This document shows positions 1 through 8,242 of a DNA stretch of 64,000 nucleotides, one piece after another. Below the pieces are notes generated by a model, which was not told the DNA's origin, searched no databases, and saw nothing but the letters and a program-made list of their open reading frames with translations. The translations under genes and the position numbers were made by a program. Within the stretch, counting starts at the first letter, position 1, and every line of letters begins with the position of its first letter. The DNA is from JANQTF01 sp036835375. GTDB lineage: Bacteria; Bacteroidota; Bacteroidia; J057. The stretch is from NCBI GenBank assembly GCA_036835375.1, contig DAITMB010000002.1:35429-99428 (forward strand). The letters are read 5' to 3'.

Positions 1-494
1 CGCTGGTTGGGATTGGTCTGCGACACCACTTGGTCGAGCACTTTCTGAAAGCGGGGATACACATAGCGAATGCCGCCTTCGTGAACCCATCCCATGACAC
101 CGGATTTCATTTCGATCAGGAGATATCGCTCCTTGAAGCGCTGGCCGCGTAGGGTGGCTTCTTTCTTGAGGAGGGTACGCTGGTGCAGGTATTTGGCCCT
201 CTCTCCTTCCTTGAGACGGCCTACTTCGGGCATTCCGGAGCCAGGTTGGGCTGTCACAATCAGGTCATCCACCCAAGATTCTACGACATTTGGCAGGCCT
301 TTTTCGGCAAGCTCAATGGAGAGATCTTCTGCTGCGTCGATAAGATCCAGAATAGGACGAGTATAATTTTCTGTAGGCGCAGCCTGCCCAGGCTGCTGCT
401 GTCCCGGTGGCACACAGGAAGCGATCCCCCAGCAGAGAAAAAGGGAGAGATACATCAAAAGAGTCGGCTGGTGTGTGGGAGATGTCGTGCTCAT
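1..494 (-). CDS. Putative exported lipoprotein, 3' end beyond window
   Basis: Translating the minus strand from the ATG at 494 gives 164 open codons that run off the left edge, so the gene is truncated. The N-terminus is a lipoprotein signal: a hydrophobic stretch (LLMYLSLFLCWG) followed by the lipobox I-A-S-C with the lipidated Cys at residue 27. Met14 is an alternative start directly before the hydrophobic core. After a Gln/Pro linker comes a soluble domain, and near the cut the motif GWVHEGGIRYVYP resembles the end of a bacterial SH3-like domain. Likely an envelope lipoprotein. No specific function can be assigned. The opposite-strand ORFs here are shadows. Confidence 0.7.
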   Translation of the reverse strand, partial: MSTTSPTHQPTLLMYLSLFLCWGIASCVPPGQQQPGQAAPTENYTRPILDLIDAAEDLSIELAEKGLPNVVESWVDDLIVTAQPGSGMPEVGRLKEGERAKYLHQRTLLKKEATLRGQRFKERYLLIEMKSGVMGWVHEGGIRYVYPRFQKVLDQVVSQTNPNQ

Positions 495-716
495 GGGTTA
501 AAAATACCGGTCTTCTGATCAGCAAGCAAGATCTGCCGTGCTCGCCCTCGTTTTTTTCTAGATGCCGAAAACTTATTGGAACTCATGGAGTTATGAAAAA
601 ATGAGTGGTTTAAATGCTGAAGCAAGCCAAAACATGAAAAGACAGATGTCACGAATCGTTGCGTGTTATCTCTGTTTGATCTTCATGAGCACGACCTTTT
701 AACGGGAATCTGAGTC

Positions 717-750
717 TTGAACTTTCACCATAGGTCGCCTTATAACTTCC
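717..750 (+). promoter_or_regulatory. Possible promoter of the ArsR gene
   Basis: TTG at 717-719 and TAACTTCC at 743-750 are separated by 23 bases. This loosely fits the Bacteroidota TTG / TAnnTTTG promoter, but the -7 box has two mismatches. The ATG of the regulator gene follows 31 bases later. Confidence 0.25.
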
Positions 751-781
751 TCCTTTCTCCTACTCGTCACGTCCAGCTAAT

Positions 782-1105
782 ATGAACCGAACCTTCACTA
801 CCGAATGGTCCACCGCTGAGCTTGAATCCTTGAGCCGCACCCTGAAAGCGATCGCGCACCCTACCCGCCTCGCCATCATTGATATGCTGGAAAACGACAA
901 GAAAATGACTGTTACCGATATCTATACTACTTTGCAGGCTGACCAATCCTCCATTTCACATCACCTCACCATCCTCCGGTCCCGCGGTATTGTGGGTCAA
1001 GAGCGGCAGGGAAAATTTATCTATTATTTTCTCCAAGACCCTTCCTTCCTCGCTTTGATGGACTGTTTGACAAGTATTCAGCGATCTTCTTCTTTGACGA
1101 GCTAA
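782..1105 (+). CDS. ArsR/SmtB-family winged-helix transcriptional regulator
   Basis: A 107-residue single-domain DNA-binding protein. The pattern LSRTLKAIAHPTRLAIIDML (about residues 18-37), then the recognition helix region DQSSISHHLTILRSRGIVGQ and the wing RQGKFIYYFL, is diagnostic for the ArsR fold. The CxC metal-binding motif of helix alpha3 is absent and the only Cys is near the C-terminus, so it is probably not a classical metal sensor. It stands alone, divergent from the truncated lipoprotein gene and convergent with the secreted protein at 1197-3902, so its target cannot be inferred. A strong hairpin terminator follows at once. The family assignment is secure; the ligand is unknown. 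Confidence 0.93.
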   Translation: MNRTFTTEWSTAELESLSRTLKAIAHPTRLAIIDMLENDKKMTVTDIYTTLQADQSSISHHLTILRSRGIVGQERQGKFIYYFLQDPSFLALMDCLTSIQRSSSLTS

Positions 1106-1133
1106 TGATTCTGAATCACACAGCCCTACATAG

Positions 1134-1166
1134 AAATTCCCCTGCCACAGGATGGCAGGGGAATTT
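1134..1166. terminator. Bidirectional intrinsic terminator
   Basis: A perfect 14-bp inverted repeat, AAATTCCCCTGCCA / TGGCAGGGGAATTT, with a 5-base loop. A and T runs at its ends can serve both strands. It lies between the convergent ArsR gene (ending 1105) and the secreted-protein gene (ending 1197). Confidence 0.85.
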
Positions 1167-1196
1167 TGATATGCGCTTCAGAGCTGAGCTGGAATA

Positions 1197-3902
1197 CTAT
1201 TGGCTATCGCGGACTACGCGGTGACGAGCCACCCCTTGTGAAGTCTGGAGCTGGAGCACATACACTCCTGCTGATAATCCGGACATATCGAGGTCCTCGT
1301 TGTAGTTGATCGCTTTTATCATTTTGGAATAAACCACCCGGCCATTCACATCAAACATACGGATCGACAGGTCGTCCATCTGCTGAAGGGTCACGTCCAG
1401 ACGGAGGGTTCCGCTCGTTGGGTTTGGGAAGGCTTTCAAAGACGAAATGCCAGCGGCCTCCAATGCGTCCTCTATACCCACATTGGAATCGACAGATACC
1501 GTTTGGGTACCGGCGGGGCATCCGTAGTAGTCGGTCACGGTCACGGTGTAATCTCCTGCGGCGAGACCCGTAATCGATTCCCCAGTCATTCCATTGTCCC
1601 ATGTGAACGTGTAGTGGTGGGTGCCTCCCGTCGCGGACACGGTTGCCGTACCGTTGGTCGAGCCGTTGTCAGGTGTGGTGCTACTGCCGTTGATAGATGC
1701 AACTGTGGCATTTTTCACGTTCACACCGACTTGCGGCGTGATACATCCATTGGCATCGGTGACAGTGACGGAGTAGTTCCCTGGAGCCAATCCAGTGAGG
1801 TTCTGAGTGGTTGAACCATTGTTCCACAAAAATGAGTAAGGCTCCGTGCCGCCAGCGACAAATACGTCGATCGTGCCATCAACTTCATTGGGGCAGGTTA
1901 CTTGCCGGGCATTGAGCCGGACCTTTGCTGGTGGAGTCTGGTTGACTTTCGCAAAGAATTTCATGTCGCAGTCGCCAGCATCGGAGACAGTCACTGTGTA
2001 ATTTCCAGGCCCAACGTTGTTGAGCGTTGGCGTGGTAGCTCCATTGCTCCACAGGTATGTCAAGGCACCAGTGCCTCCCGAAGCAAACACACCGACGCTT
2101 CCATCGGTACCCAAGCAAGATGCATCGGTAGAACTGATCGTTCCAGTCATACTACTGCCGCTATTACAGAGGTAAATTCCCGAAGATTTGTCGGTCATGT
2201 ACACCTCTTTGGTGCTGCCTTCCATCACCCAAGCCACAATCCGAATCGTGCTATTGCGCATTTGCTGCACGATGGGGTAAGAAAAGGTAACAGTTTCTTT
2301 AGCTCCTGCATTCGTCTGGAGCAAGGTTCCATTCGGGCTGGGCACCATGTAGCGCATGATGTCGAAAAACTCAGTTTCGCCATTGGTTCCGGGAGGTGTC
2401 GCAAACATTCTTTCGTCTTGCACCACGGCGATTCTCAAAACCAAATCCTTACCGTCCATGGCGATTAGGTTGGTCACTTCTACTTCGATGTCAATATTGG
2501 ACCCGTTGACGGTTTCTTCGAATTTCATCTCAAAAACGCCAGACTTGTTTTTTCGCTGATCAATGGTTCCTTGGTTGATATTTCCCGGATTGCCTTGCAA
2601 AAAGGCGCCATCCACAATCGCAGTAGGTACCCCTGTCACTTCCCAAAAGGAGACCATCGCACTGTGGTGCGGTTCGTTGAACATCCGACGCCAGTCATTA
2701 TTCGCTCCCGGCCAGTGAGAAGCATATTTCACAGGCGCTACATCAGCAAAGTTATTTTGCAGCATGGCATCAAAGGCAGGATTCACAGCGGCACAAGGCC
2801 CACAATTCTGCTGAGTGGCTTCTTCTACAAGGACTTTTCTGATCGGTGCCCGATCCAAAACTGTGACTTTATGAACCAATGTATCGTTGTCAGGTCGCTG
2901 GTCAGGCAGCCCGTTGGGTAGCCCAAGCCATACTTTGATCGTGAAGGTTCCCTCTGTATTTGGCATCCAGGGCACCCCATGATCTAGTAGCGAGAGGTTC
3001 ACCGGGCCACTGAAGTGCTGCGACTGGATAGGCCCGCCATTAATCTGATAGTTATAGTCGAACGACTTGAGTGCATCAGTTCCAGCATTCGAGAAAGTGG
3101 CTTTGATCACGACAGGCGCATCTTTGTATTCCACAAGGGTAGGCATGTCCACCGTTTTTGCTTCAATGTCCCGGCGAGGCTGTTCTCCAGGCACAAAGTG
3201 GTAGTAACTGTTGTCAGCGGCGGTAGGATCGTCGCCTGCCTGTCCACTGATAGCGGGAGAGCCTGGAACTTGAATAAAATCTCCTTGGTTGATCAGCAAT
3301 CCTACGGTCAGCTTCGGAATACAGACAAATCCTTTGCGCTGATCCACGACGTAGATATTGTTGGTGCCCTCTTCCAGCACGATGGACCAGTACATTTTGC
3401 AAATGGAATTACCAGAGTTGTAGCTGTAACCATTGTAGGAGATCCACAGCTGGCGGCTTCCCTGTGGCCCAAAGACCTTGGTCACTATTTTATTATCGGG
3501 AAAGTTTCCTTTCAAACCCCATACAAATACTGAATTATTGGGAATCTCAACAGAGGGGAGTGCCGTGTTGGTGCTACTTGGGATGATGTTGGCATCAGTA
3601 GAAAATGTCACCACCCCGGAGGTTGATGCTTTATACTGAAAGGCCGGTTTCCCGTCGAAAAAAAAAGGAAACGGAATGTTCTGAATCGGCGTCCATGCTG
3701 AGAATGCCGCATTGCCAGGGTGAATCACAGTCCAGTTGGTAGGAAGCCCAGCGCCCAGGGGCTGCTCAGGGTCTGAATTTACCGATCCGGGGTTCAGTCC
3801 CGCATTCGGGTTGTCAATCAGGTAATAGCCTGAAACAGGCTGGGAGAAACCCCAAGCCGCAATGCTCACAAAGCTAATGGCAAGAATAAAACGTTTCATC
3901 AT
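1197..3902 (-). CDS. Secreted Omp28-like protein with SprB repeats and T9SS sorting domain
   Basis: About 901 residues. I chose the Met at 3902 because MMKRFILAISFVSIAAWGFSQ is a complete signal peptide; an in-frame Met at 3920 would put six extra residues ahead of it. The order is signal peptide, an N-terminal beta-rich part, then near residue 370 a thioredoxin-like segment VEEATQQNCGPCAAVNP with a CGPC motif, typical of Omp28-related proteins. Next come three SprB-type repeats (ending GPGNYTVTVSDA, APGNYSVTVTDA, AAGDYTVTVTDY). A C-terminal T9SS type A domain follows (SLKAFPNPTSGTLRLDV ... GVYVLQLQT). Known family biology implies export through the T9SS with removal or anchoring of the C-terminal domain. 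The substrate is unknown. It is monocistronic and ends at the terminator at 1134-1166. Confidence 0.88.
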   Translation of the reverse strand: MMKRFILAISFVSIAAWGFSQPVSGYYLIDNPNAGLNPGSVNSDPEQPLGAGLPTNWTVIHPGNAAFSAWTPIQNIPFPFFFDGKPAFQYKASTSGVVTFSTDANIIPSSTNTALPSVEIPNNSVFVWGLKGNFPDNKIVTKVFGPQGSRQLWISYNGYSYNSGNSICKMYWSIVLEEGTNNIYVVDQRKGFVCIPKLTVGLLINQGDFIQVPGSPAISGQAGDDPTAADNSYYHFVPGEQPRRDIEAKTVDMPTLVEYKDAPVVIKATFSNAGTDALKSFDYNYQINGGPIQSQHFSGPVNLSLLDHGVPWMPNTEGTFTIKVWLGLPNGLPDQRPDNDTLVHKVTVLDRAPIRKVLVEEATQQNCGPCAAVNPAFDAMLQNNFADVAPVKYASHWPGANNDWRRMFNEPHHSAMVSFWEVTGVPTAIVDGAFLQGNPGNINQGTIDQRKNKSGVFEMKFEETVNGSNIDIEVEVTNLIAMDGKDLVLRIAVVQDERMFATPPGTNGETEFFDIMRYMVPSPNGTLLQTNAGAKETVTFSYPIVQQMRNSTIRIVAWVMEGSTKEVYMTDKSSGIYLCNSGSSMTGTISSTDASCLGTDGSVGVFASGGTGALTYLWSNGATTPTLNNVGPGNYTVTVSDAGDCDMKFFAKVNQTPPAKVRLNARQVTCPNEVDGTIDVFVAGGTEPYSFLWNNGSTTQNLTGLAPGNYSVTVTDANGCITPQVGVNVKNATVASINGSSTTPDNGSTNGTATVSATGGTHHYTFTWDNGMTGESITGLAAGDYTVTVTDYYGCPAGTQTVSVDSNVGIEDALEAAGISSLKAFPNPTSGTLRLDVTLQQMDDLSIRMFDVNGRVVYSKMIKAINYNEDLDMSGLSAGVYVLQLQTSQGVARHRVVRDSQ

Positions 3903-4084
3903 GATGGAATGGTTAGGCAAAAGTCAGATCAGGGATCAATGGAATTGAAAGAACAACAACCCAAACGCACAATTCGCTGATTGTCAAATATAAAAAACTT
4001 ACAGGTAAAACGCTGGAATACTTGCGTTAAAACAACAACGCTGGCATTGCTAATTGTCCAAACTATTGCCAGCTCATGGACTTA

Positions 4085-5254
4085 CTATCGCTGTAACAAC
4101 TGTCTCATCCAATCCCCTACTACCTGCTCTAACATAGCATCGGCATCCTCCAGCGAGGATATACCCTTGAGATCAATCCCAGTCAATCCCGACAAATCAG
4201 GGTCTTGGGCACTTAGCAATGCTACAGCTCCCCGGTCGCGAAGGCGGCGGCCAAGATACTCTTGCTCTGGCTGACCCGGCGTAGGAATCAAGGCAACGTG
4301 CGGCAGGTTCAAGTGGGCAAAATCCATGATGCTGCTGTATCCAGCCCTCGCGATCACGATCCCTGCTTGGGGCAGCCAGTACTTGAGCTCTTTCTCAGAA
4401 AAATAGGGAATCAATAGTCCGCCAGGGACCTCCTGAATGGGAGCCTCGCTGCCAGCTAGCCCCTGTACTAACCACGAGTCTCCATCCAGGCCTGAAAATT
4501 GGCGGAGCAGCGCTTGTTCCAGCAGACTCCGCTGCGGTTCGGGACCGGAGAGCAAGATCAGCCGCGCAGGCGCTTGCACATGGCGCAGCGCCCCCGTGGG
4601 AGGAGCAGGATCCACTCCTTCCAAGCGAGAAATCCAGCCGATGTGATGATAATTCTTGGGGAGATCCCTCGGAACCATGTCCCCAGCCAAACTGCTTTCG
4701 CCCACCAGGTCGGGGATCCACACCTGGTCAAAATGCTGCAAGCGCGCTCGGTGTGCTCGCCACAACAGGTTTCGCATAGGCGACATCACGCCTCCCAAAG
4801 GTGGGGCCAACTGGTGGCAAATCATTATGGAAGGAAGTTCGGGGTGCCACAATCCGTAGCGATTGTCGGAGACGATTCCTGAAAGCCGAAGGCTGGACTG
4901 ATGAGCGAGAAGCCACTCGTGCTCGGCCCGAATGACCTTCAGTAGCCGGGGTACCTGCGCAAAAACAGCCCACATGGCTGGCAAACGCTTTGCGTAGGTC
5001 ACCCCGTAAGCAGGGATTTCATGGCACTCGGCCCGCGGAAAAGACTCAGCCAACACACCTAATTGCTTCTTCGTGCCCGCCAAAATCAAAGTCGCCCCCT
5101 GTCGTTGCAGCGATTTTCCTACGGGAATGATCCGGGTGGTATGGCCAAGCCCCCAATCGAGGGGCGATAGCAAGATGCGAGGTGAGGGATGCACTGGCAC
5201 AAGGTAAGCACTTGAATCTCTCCGGAAAGAGGCCATGACAAAATTGACTTGCAT
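4085..5254 (-). CDS. GT28/MurG-like glycosyltransferase family protein
   Basis: 389 residues. Residues around 25-45 contain ILLSPLDWGLGHTTRIIPVGKSL, the Gly-rich N-terminal loop of MurG-like (GT-B fold) transferases. The C-terminal half carries LLIPYFSEKELKYWLPQAGIVIARAGYSSIMDF, the usual donor-nucleotide region, followed by LIPTPGQPEQEYLGRRL. There is no signal peptide or membrane segment, so it is a cytosolic or peripheral enzyme. Sugar donor and acceptor are unknown. A second Met at residue 7 is an alternative start. It is monocistronic. The upstream intergenic strip contains a terminator that separates it from the small ORF at 5397-5516. Confidence 0.82.
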   Translation of the reverse strand: MQVNFVMASFRRDSSAYLVPVHPSPRILLSPLDWGLGHTTRIIPVGKSLQRQGATLILAGTKKQLGVLAESFPRAECHEIPAYGVTYAKRLPAMWAVFAQVPRLLKVIRAEHEWLLAHQSSLRLSGIVSDNRYGLWHPELPSIMICHQLAPPLGGVMSPMRNLLWRAHRARLQHFDQVWIPDLVGESSLAGDMVPRDLPKNYHHIGWISRLEGVDPAPPTGALRHVQAPARLILLSGPEPQRSLLEQALLRQFSGLDGDSWLVQGLAGSEAPIQEVPGGLLIPYFSEKELKYWLPQAGIVIARAGYSSIMDFAHLNLPHVALIPTPGQPEQEYLGRRLRDRGAVALLSAQDPDLSGLTGIDLKGISSLEDADAMLEQVVGDWMRQLLQR

Positions 5255-5310
5255 AGATGGCTATCTCATGAGCCTTTGCCGTCGTGAACCAAGGAGGATA
5301 AAACACAAAA

Positions 5311-5336
5311 AGAGGCTGTCGGGGAAGACAGCCTCT
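5311..5336 (-). terminator. Intrinsic terminator for the small minus-strand gene
   Basis: A perfect 10-bp stem, AGAGGCTGTC / GACAGCCTCT, with a 6-base loop. Read on the minus strand it is followed by TTTTTGTGTTTT. It sits about 60 bases downstream of the stop of the ORF at 5397-5516 and upstream of the glycosyltransferase start. Confidence 0.75.
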
Positions 5337-5396
5337 AGTTCAGGAGTGAGTAGTAGTAGAAACGCGCTGCGCCAAGAAGGTGGGAATTGGGCTTAC

Positions 5397-5516
5397 TCAA
5401 TTGGCGCGCGCAGTCTCGAGGGCTTTTTTTGCAAGGTTCTTAATCGGTCCGCCGATAGCGAGCTTTGCAATTCGCTGTATCGAAAATGAAAAAGTTTTCA
5501 CAATATTCCTAATCAT
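5397..5516 (-). CDS. Probable 39-residue cationic amphipathic peptide
   Basis: A short ORF with ATG at 5514-5516 preceded directly by AGAGG, and TGA at 5397-5399. The predicted product has 39 residues with eight Lys/Arg and one Glu. Hydrophobic and basic residues are spaced as in amphipathic helices (IQRIAKLAIGGPIKNLAKKAL). There is no classical signal peptide. A minus-strand terminator lies about 60 bases after the stop, which suggests a dedicated transcript. A small hairpin (CTGTAA/TTACAG, 5520-5535) abuts the start and could modulate translation. I recognise no family. It could be a small membrane-active peptide, a regulator or chance. The support is architecture only. Confidence 0.5.
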   Translation of the reverse strand: MIRNIVKTFSFSIQRIAKLAIGGPIKNLAKKALETARAN

Positions 5517-5519
5517 CCT

Positions 5520-5535
5520 CTGTAATTTTTTACAG
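5520..5535 (-). promoter_or_regulatory. Hairpin beside the start of the 39-residue ORF
   Basis: An inverted repeat CTGTAA-TTTT-TTACAG ends three bases before the start codon of the small gene on the minus strand. Its position makes translational control possible, but the stem is AT-rich and short. Confidence 0.35.
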
Positions 5536-5757
5536 CAAGGCTTCTTGTCTTGACAATATTCCCTGTATGATTCCAGTCAATATTTTAAGTATTAGCAATA
5601 CGAAAACGTTTCCAGATGAATTTTTTAAATTAATTGGCCATTCACAGCGAATATTTCATTTTTTGCGTTCCTGACTTCCTCGATAGAATGAAGAAATATT
5701 CTTCTCAGAACCGGATGTTTTTTTCATCATTTTCTTAACGCCTCTCCAAATCGCTAC

Positions 5758-5786
5758 GCACCCGGCTCGGGTGCTTTTCCTTTTTT
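5758..5786 (+). terminator. Plus-strand intrinsic terminator without an obvious gene
   Basis: The 7-bp stem GCACCCG / CGGGTGC with a 3-base loop (5758-5774) is followed by TTTTCCTTTTTT. It would end a plus-strand transcript from the 5.5-5.75 kb strip, where I find no convincing coding gene. A small RNA is possible. Confidence 0.6.
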
Positions 5787-5865
5787 CGCGACGAGGAAGG
5801 TAGGTATGGCTCACTCCCTGCCTTGCTCATTCATGAGAAAGTCGCATTGACAGGAACTTATCTCA

Positions 5866-5906
5866 CCAAAAACCCCTCGAAAAAATGCTTTCCGAGGGGT
5901 TTTTGG
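5866..5906 (-). terminator. Intrinsic terminator of the SPFH gene
   Basis: A perfect 14-bp inverted repeat, CCAAAAACCCCTCG / CGAGGGGTTTTTGG, directly downstream of the minus-strand gene ending at 5922. T-rich on the exit side of the stem. Confidence 0.85.
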
Positions 5907-5921
5907 TTCTAATCAAAGCGC

Positions 5922-6932
5922 TTACAGACGTGCCAGCAGCTCCTTCTTCTTAGCATCAAACTCTTCAACGGTGAGAATCCCAGCGCTGTGGAGCTCCCCA
6001 AGATCTTTTAGCAGTTTCATAATGTCCTCCTTGCTTTCCGTCGTGGGCGCAGGTTTACTCGGTGTTTCGCCGGGCTTCATCATCTCCGCCATCATCTTTC
6101 CCATGGCCAATCCAGCCCCCATTTCCATGCCTGCGCTGCCCCCAGATGGGTTTTCTGCAGATTTTTCAAGGGCATTTGCTGCTTGGAATTTCATAAACCT
6201 GTCCAAATCACCCACCATATTCATCTGCGTATTTTTTTGCAAATATTCCTGAAGCTCAGGTGGGAGGGTAATACTCTGGATGGAAAAGTCGGTGATTTGA
6301 ATGCCGAAGTCGGCAAAGAAAGCCGCAATTCCCGGCAATAGGGCTGCCACGAACTCCGATTTGGTGGATTGCATTTGCACAAAGGAGAATCCCTTTTCGG
6401 CCATTTCAGCCACAATCTCGGTGAAGCGATCTACAAGCTTTCCTTTCAACATGCCTTCAACCTCAGCGAGGGTGATAATAGGATTGGTGCCAGCGATCTC
6501 TTTGAAAAATCGCTCAAAATTCACAATCCGGAAATTGTAGCTACCAAAAGATCGAAATTCTACTTGCCCGAATTTGCTGTCAGCAATGGTGACGGGGCTA
6601 GGTGTTCCCCACTTATTGTCTAGGAACTGCCGGGTGTTGAAGAAATACACATCTACCTTGAAAGGCGACTCGAAGCCGTATTTCCAGGAGTTGATGGTGG
6701 TCATGATGGGCATGTTGCGGGTGGTGAGCTCGTAGCGTCCTGGCTCGAAAACATCAGCCATTTTCCCTTCATTGATCAACACGGCGGCTTGAGACTCCCT
6801 CACCGTGAGTTGCGCTCCCATCTTGATCTCTTTGTCTTGGTCGGGAAATTTCCACACGAGCACGTCTCGCGAAAAATCCACCCACTCGATAACGTCGATG
6901 AATTGTCCTTTGAAAAAATCGAAAATACCCAT
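5922..6932 (-). CDS. SPFH-domain protein with C-terminal SHOCT motif
   Basis: 336 residues. The body (residues about 1-240) matches the bacterial SPFH branch once called virion core protein-like: ESQAAVLINEGKMADVFEPGRYELTTRNMPIMTTI, then a long band-like region ending FSIQSITLPPELQEYLQK. A Gly/Met-rich linker (SGGSAGMEMGAGLAMGKMM) leads to a 35-residue SHOCT tail (IMKLLKDLGELHSAGILTVEEFDAKKKELL). SPFH proteins form oligomeric scaffolds and SHOCT mediates oligomerisation. Localisation here is uncertain because no membrane segment is visible. It lies 85 bases downstream of the cyclase gene on the same strand, so the two may be cotranscribed. Confidence 0.85.
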   Translation of the reverse strand: MGIFDFFKGQFIDVIEWVDFSRDVLVWKFPDQDKEIKMGAQLTVRESQAAVLINEGKMADVFEPGRYELTTRNMPIMTTINSWKYGFESPFKVDVYFFNTRQFLDNKWGTPSPVTIADSKFGQVEFRSFGSYNFRIVNFERFFKEIAGTNPIITLAEVEGMLKGKLVDRFTEIVAEMAEKGFSFVQMQSTKSEFVAALLPGIAAFFADFGIQITDFSIQSITLPPELQEYLQKNTQMNMVGDLDRFMKFQAANALEKSAENPSGGSAGMEMGAGLAMGKMMAEMMKPGETPSKPAPTTESKEDIMKLLKDLGELHSAGILTVEEFDAKKKELLARL

Positions 6933-7017
6933 GTCTGGCAGTGGTTGAAGGTGTTCAAGGAATTAAGATAGGAAAATATTTTATGGGACAGCCGGAGCGA
7001 CCCCGAATGATTTCGGC

Positions 7018-8088
7018 TCACTCTTCTGGCGTAATGGGCGTAGGCATGGGGATAGGGTCCACTGGATCCAGACTGTAGAGGCCCAGTTCTTGATTTTTGC
7101 CGCGAAGTCGGATTTTGGTAATGTATTCGGAGGTGTAAACTTTTCCTAAGTCCAGTTGCTGTAGCAACGTGTCGGACAGCAGCAGTCTCCGATTCCACAC
7201 GTTGCACTCCATCTGAATGCGCGAGGCAGTGTTGACTGTGTCCCCATGGAAGACAATGTCTCGGGTATAGTCCCCTATTTCTCCGACAATGACCTTCCCG
7301 ATGTGATACCCTGCCTTGAATACGGGCTCGTAGCCGTACTTTTTTAAATAGTAAGCGCGCCGATGATACATTTTGGTCCAGATCCAGAAAAAGCAACGGA
7401 TGCAATGTAGATTCTTCACCCCCACCTGCGCTGGCCAGGAGATGACCACTTCATCACCGACATATTGGTAGATCTCTCCTTTGGCACGACGAACAGGTCT
7501 GCCAATGTCAAAGAAAAAATCATTGAGAAATTGGTGCCATTTTACATGCCCCAAGCGTTCGGCGATGGTAGTAGAAGCGCGAAGGTCCATGAACATGAAA
7601 ATCCGATCTTCTTCCTGTGGTGTATGATAGCGCCCCACTAGGTAGTTGAACAGCATTTTGGGTCCTAATAAACGGGACACCAACGTGATGAATTGGAGCA
7701 ATAGGAGAACAGCCAATGCGTAAAAAACGGCATACAGAAAATTGCCGTCACGCACCCACCCAATCAGTTGCACACGGAGCGTGGTCCAATTGGGATCGCC
7801 CGAGATGGCAGCATATGCGCCAAGAACTAGGAGAATGGAGAGCACGATGACCGCGAGATTGGCCAAGGTGCGTACGAGCAGCACAATGAGAAATTGCTGT
7901 CGGCGAAGCGGTGTGAGGTGCAACCCGCGATCCAACATGCCGGTGAAAAATCCGATAGAAAATCCGATGGTCATACAGATCACCACCAGATCCCAACCTG
8001 CTTGCAGGTTGATCCACGCATAGATCAACCCCACGACTACCCCGTAGAAGCCTCGCTCGATGAATGTCCCCAGGGTGTCGCGGTTCAT
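7018..8088 (-). CDS. Membrane-anchored class III adenylate/guanylate cyclase
   Basis: 356 residues. About four transmembrane helices fill residues 10-150 (for example FLIVLLVRTLANLAVIVLSILLVLGAY). The catalytic domain begins at RIFMFMDLRASTTIAERLG, where the Asp of FMDL is metal ligand one. IYQYVGDEVVISWP supplies metal ligand two, and GDTVNTASRIQ supplies the Asn and Arg that act on the transition state. The residue set looks complete, so the enzyme is probably active and forms a homodimer. ATP or GTP specificity cannot be fixed by eye. It probably makes cAMP at the inner membrane. The downstream SPFH gene is 85 bases away. Confidence 0.9.
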   Translation of the reverse strand: MNRDTLGTFIERGFYGVVVGLIYAWINLQAGWDLVVICMTIGFSIGFFTGMLDRGLHLTPLRRQQFLIVLLVRTLANLAVIVLSILLVLGAYAAISGDPNWTTLRVQLIGWVRDGNFLYAVFYALAVLLLLQFITLVSRLLGPKMLFNYLVGRYHTPQEEDRIFMFMDLRASTTIAERLGHVKWHQFLNDFFFDIGRPVRRAKGEIYQYVGDEVVISWPAQVGVKNLHCIRCFFWIWTKMYHRRAYYLKKYGYEPVFKAGYHIGKVIVGEIGDYTRDIVFHGDTVNTASRIQMECNVWNRRLLLSDTLLQQLDLGKVYTSEYITKIRLRGKNQELGLYSLDPVDPIPMPTPITPEE

Positions 8089-8242
8089 TGGTAAATGGAT
8101 CCCTCCGCAAGTTCGGTTTGTCGGAGCGTTCGAAAGATAAGCAAAAGAAGACCGCAGTTGGAAGCGCTAGCAGCCGGACCCAAACAGTAAGTGTGAAGGA
8201 AATGTTCCCCCTCTATTACACTATTTCGCCGACAGACGGCCC

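Noticed and set aside
5688..5738. 16-codon plus-strand ORF before the terminator at 5758
   Set aside because: Too short and low in protein-like composition; a leader peptide would need a downstream plus-strand gene and none exists.
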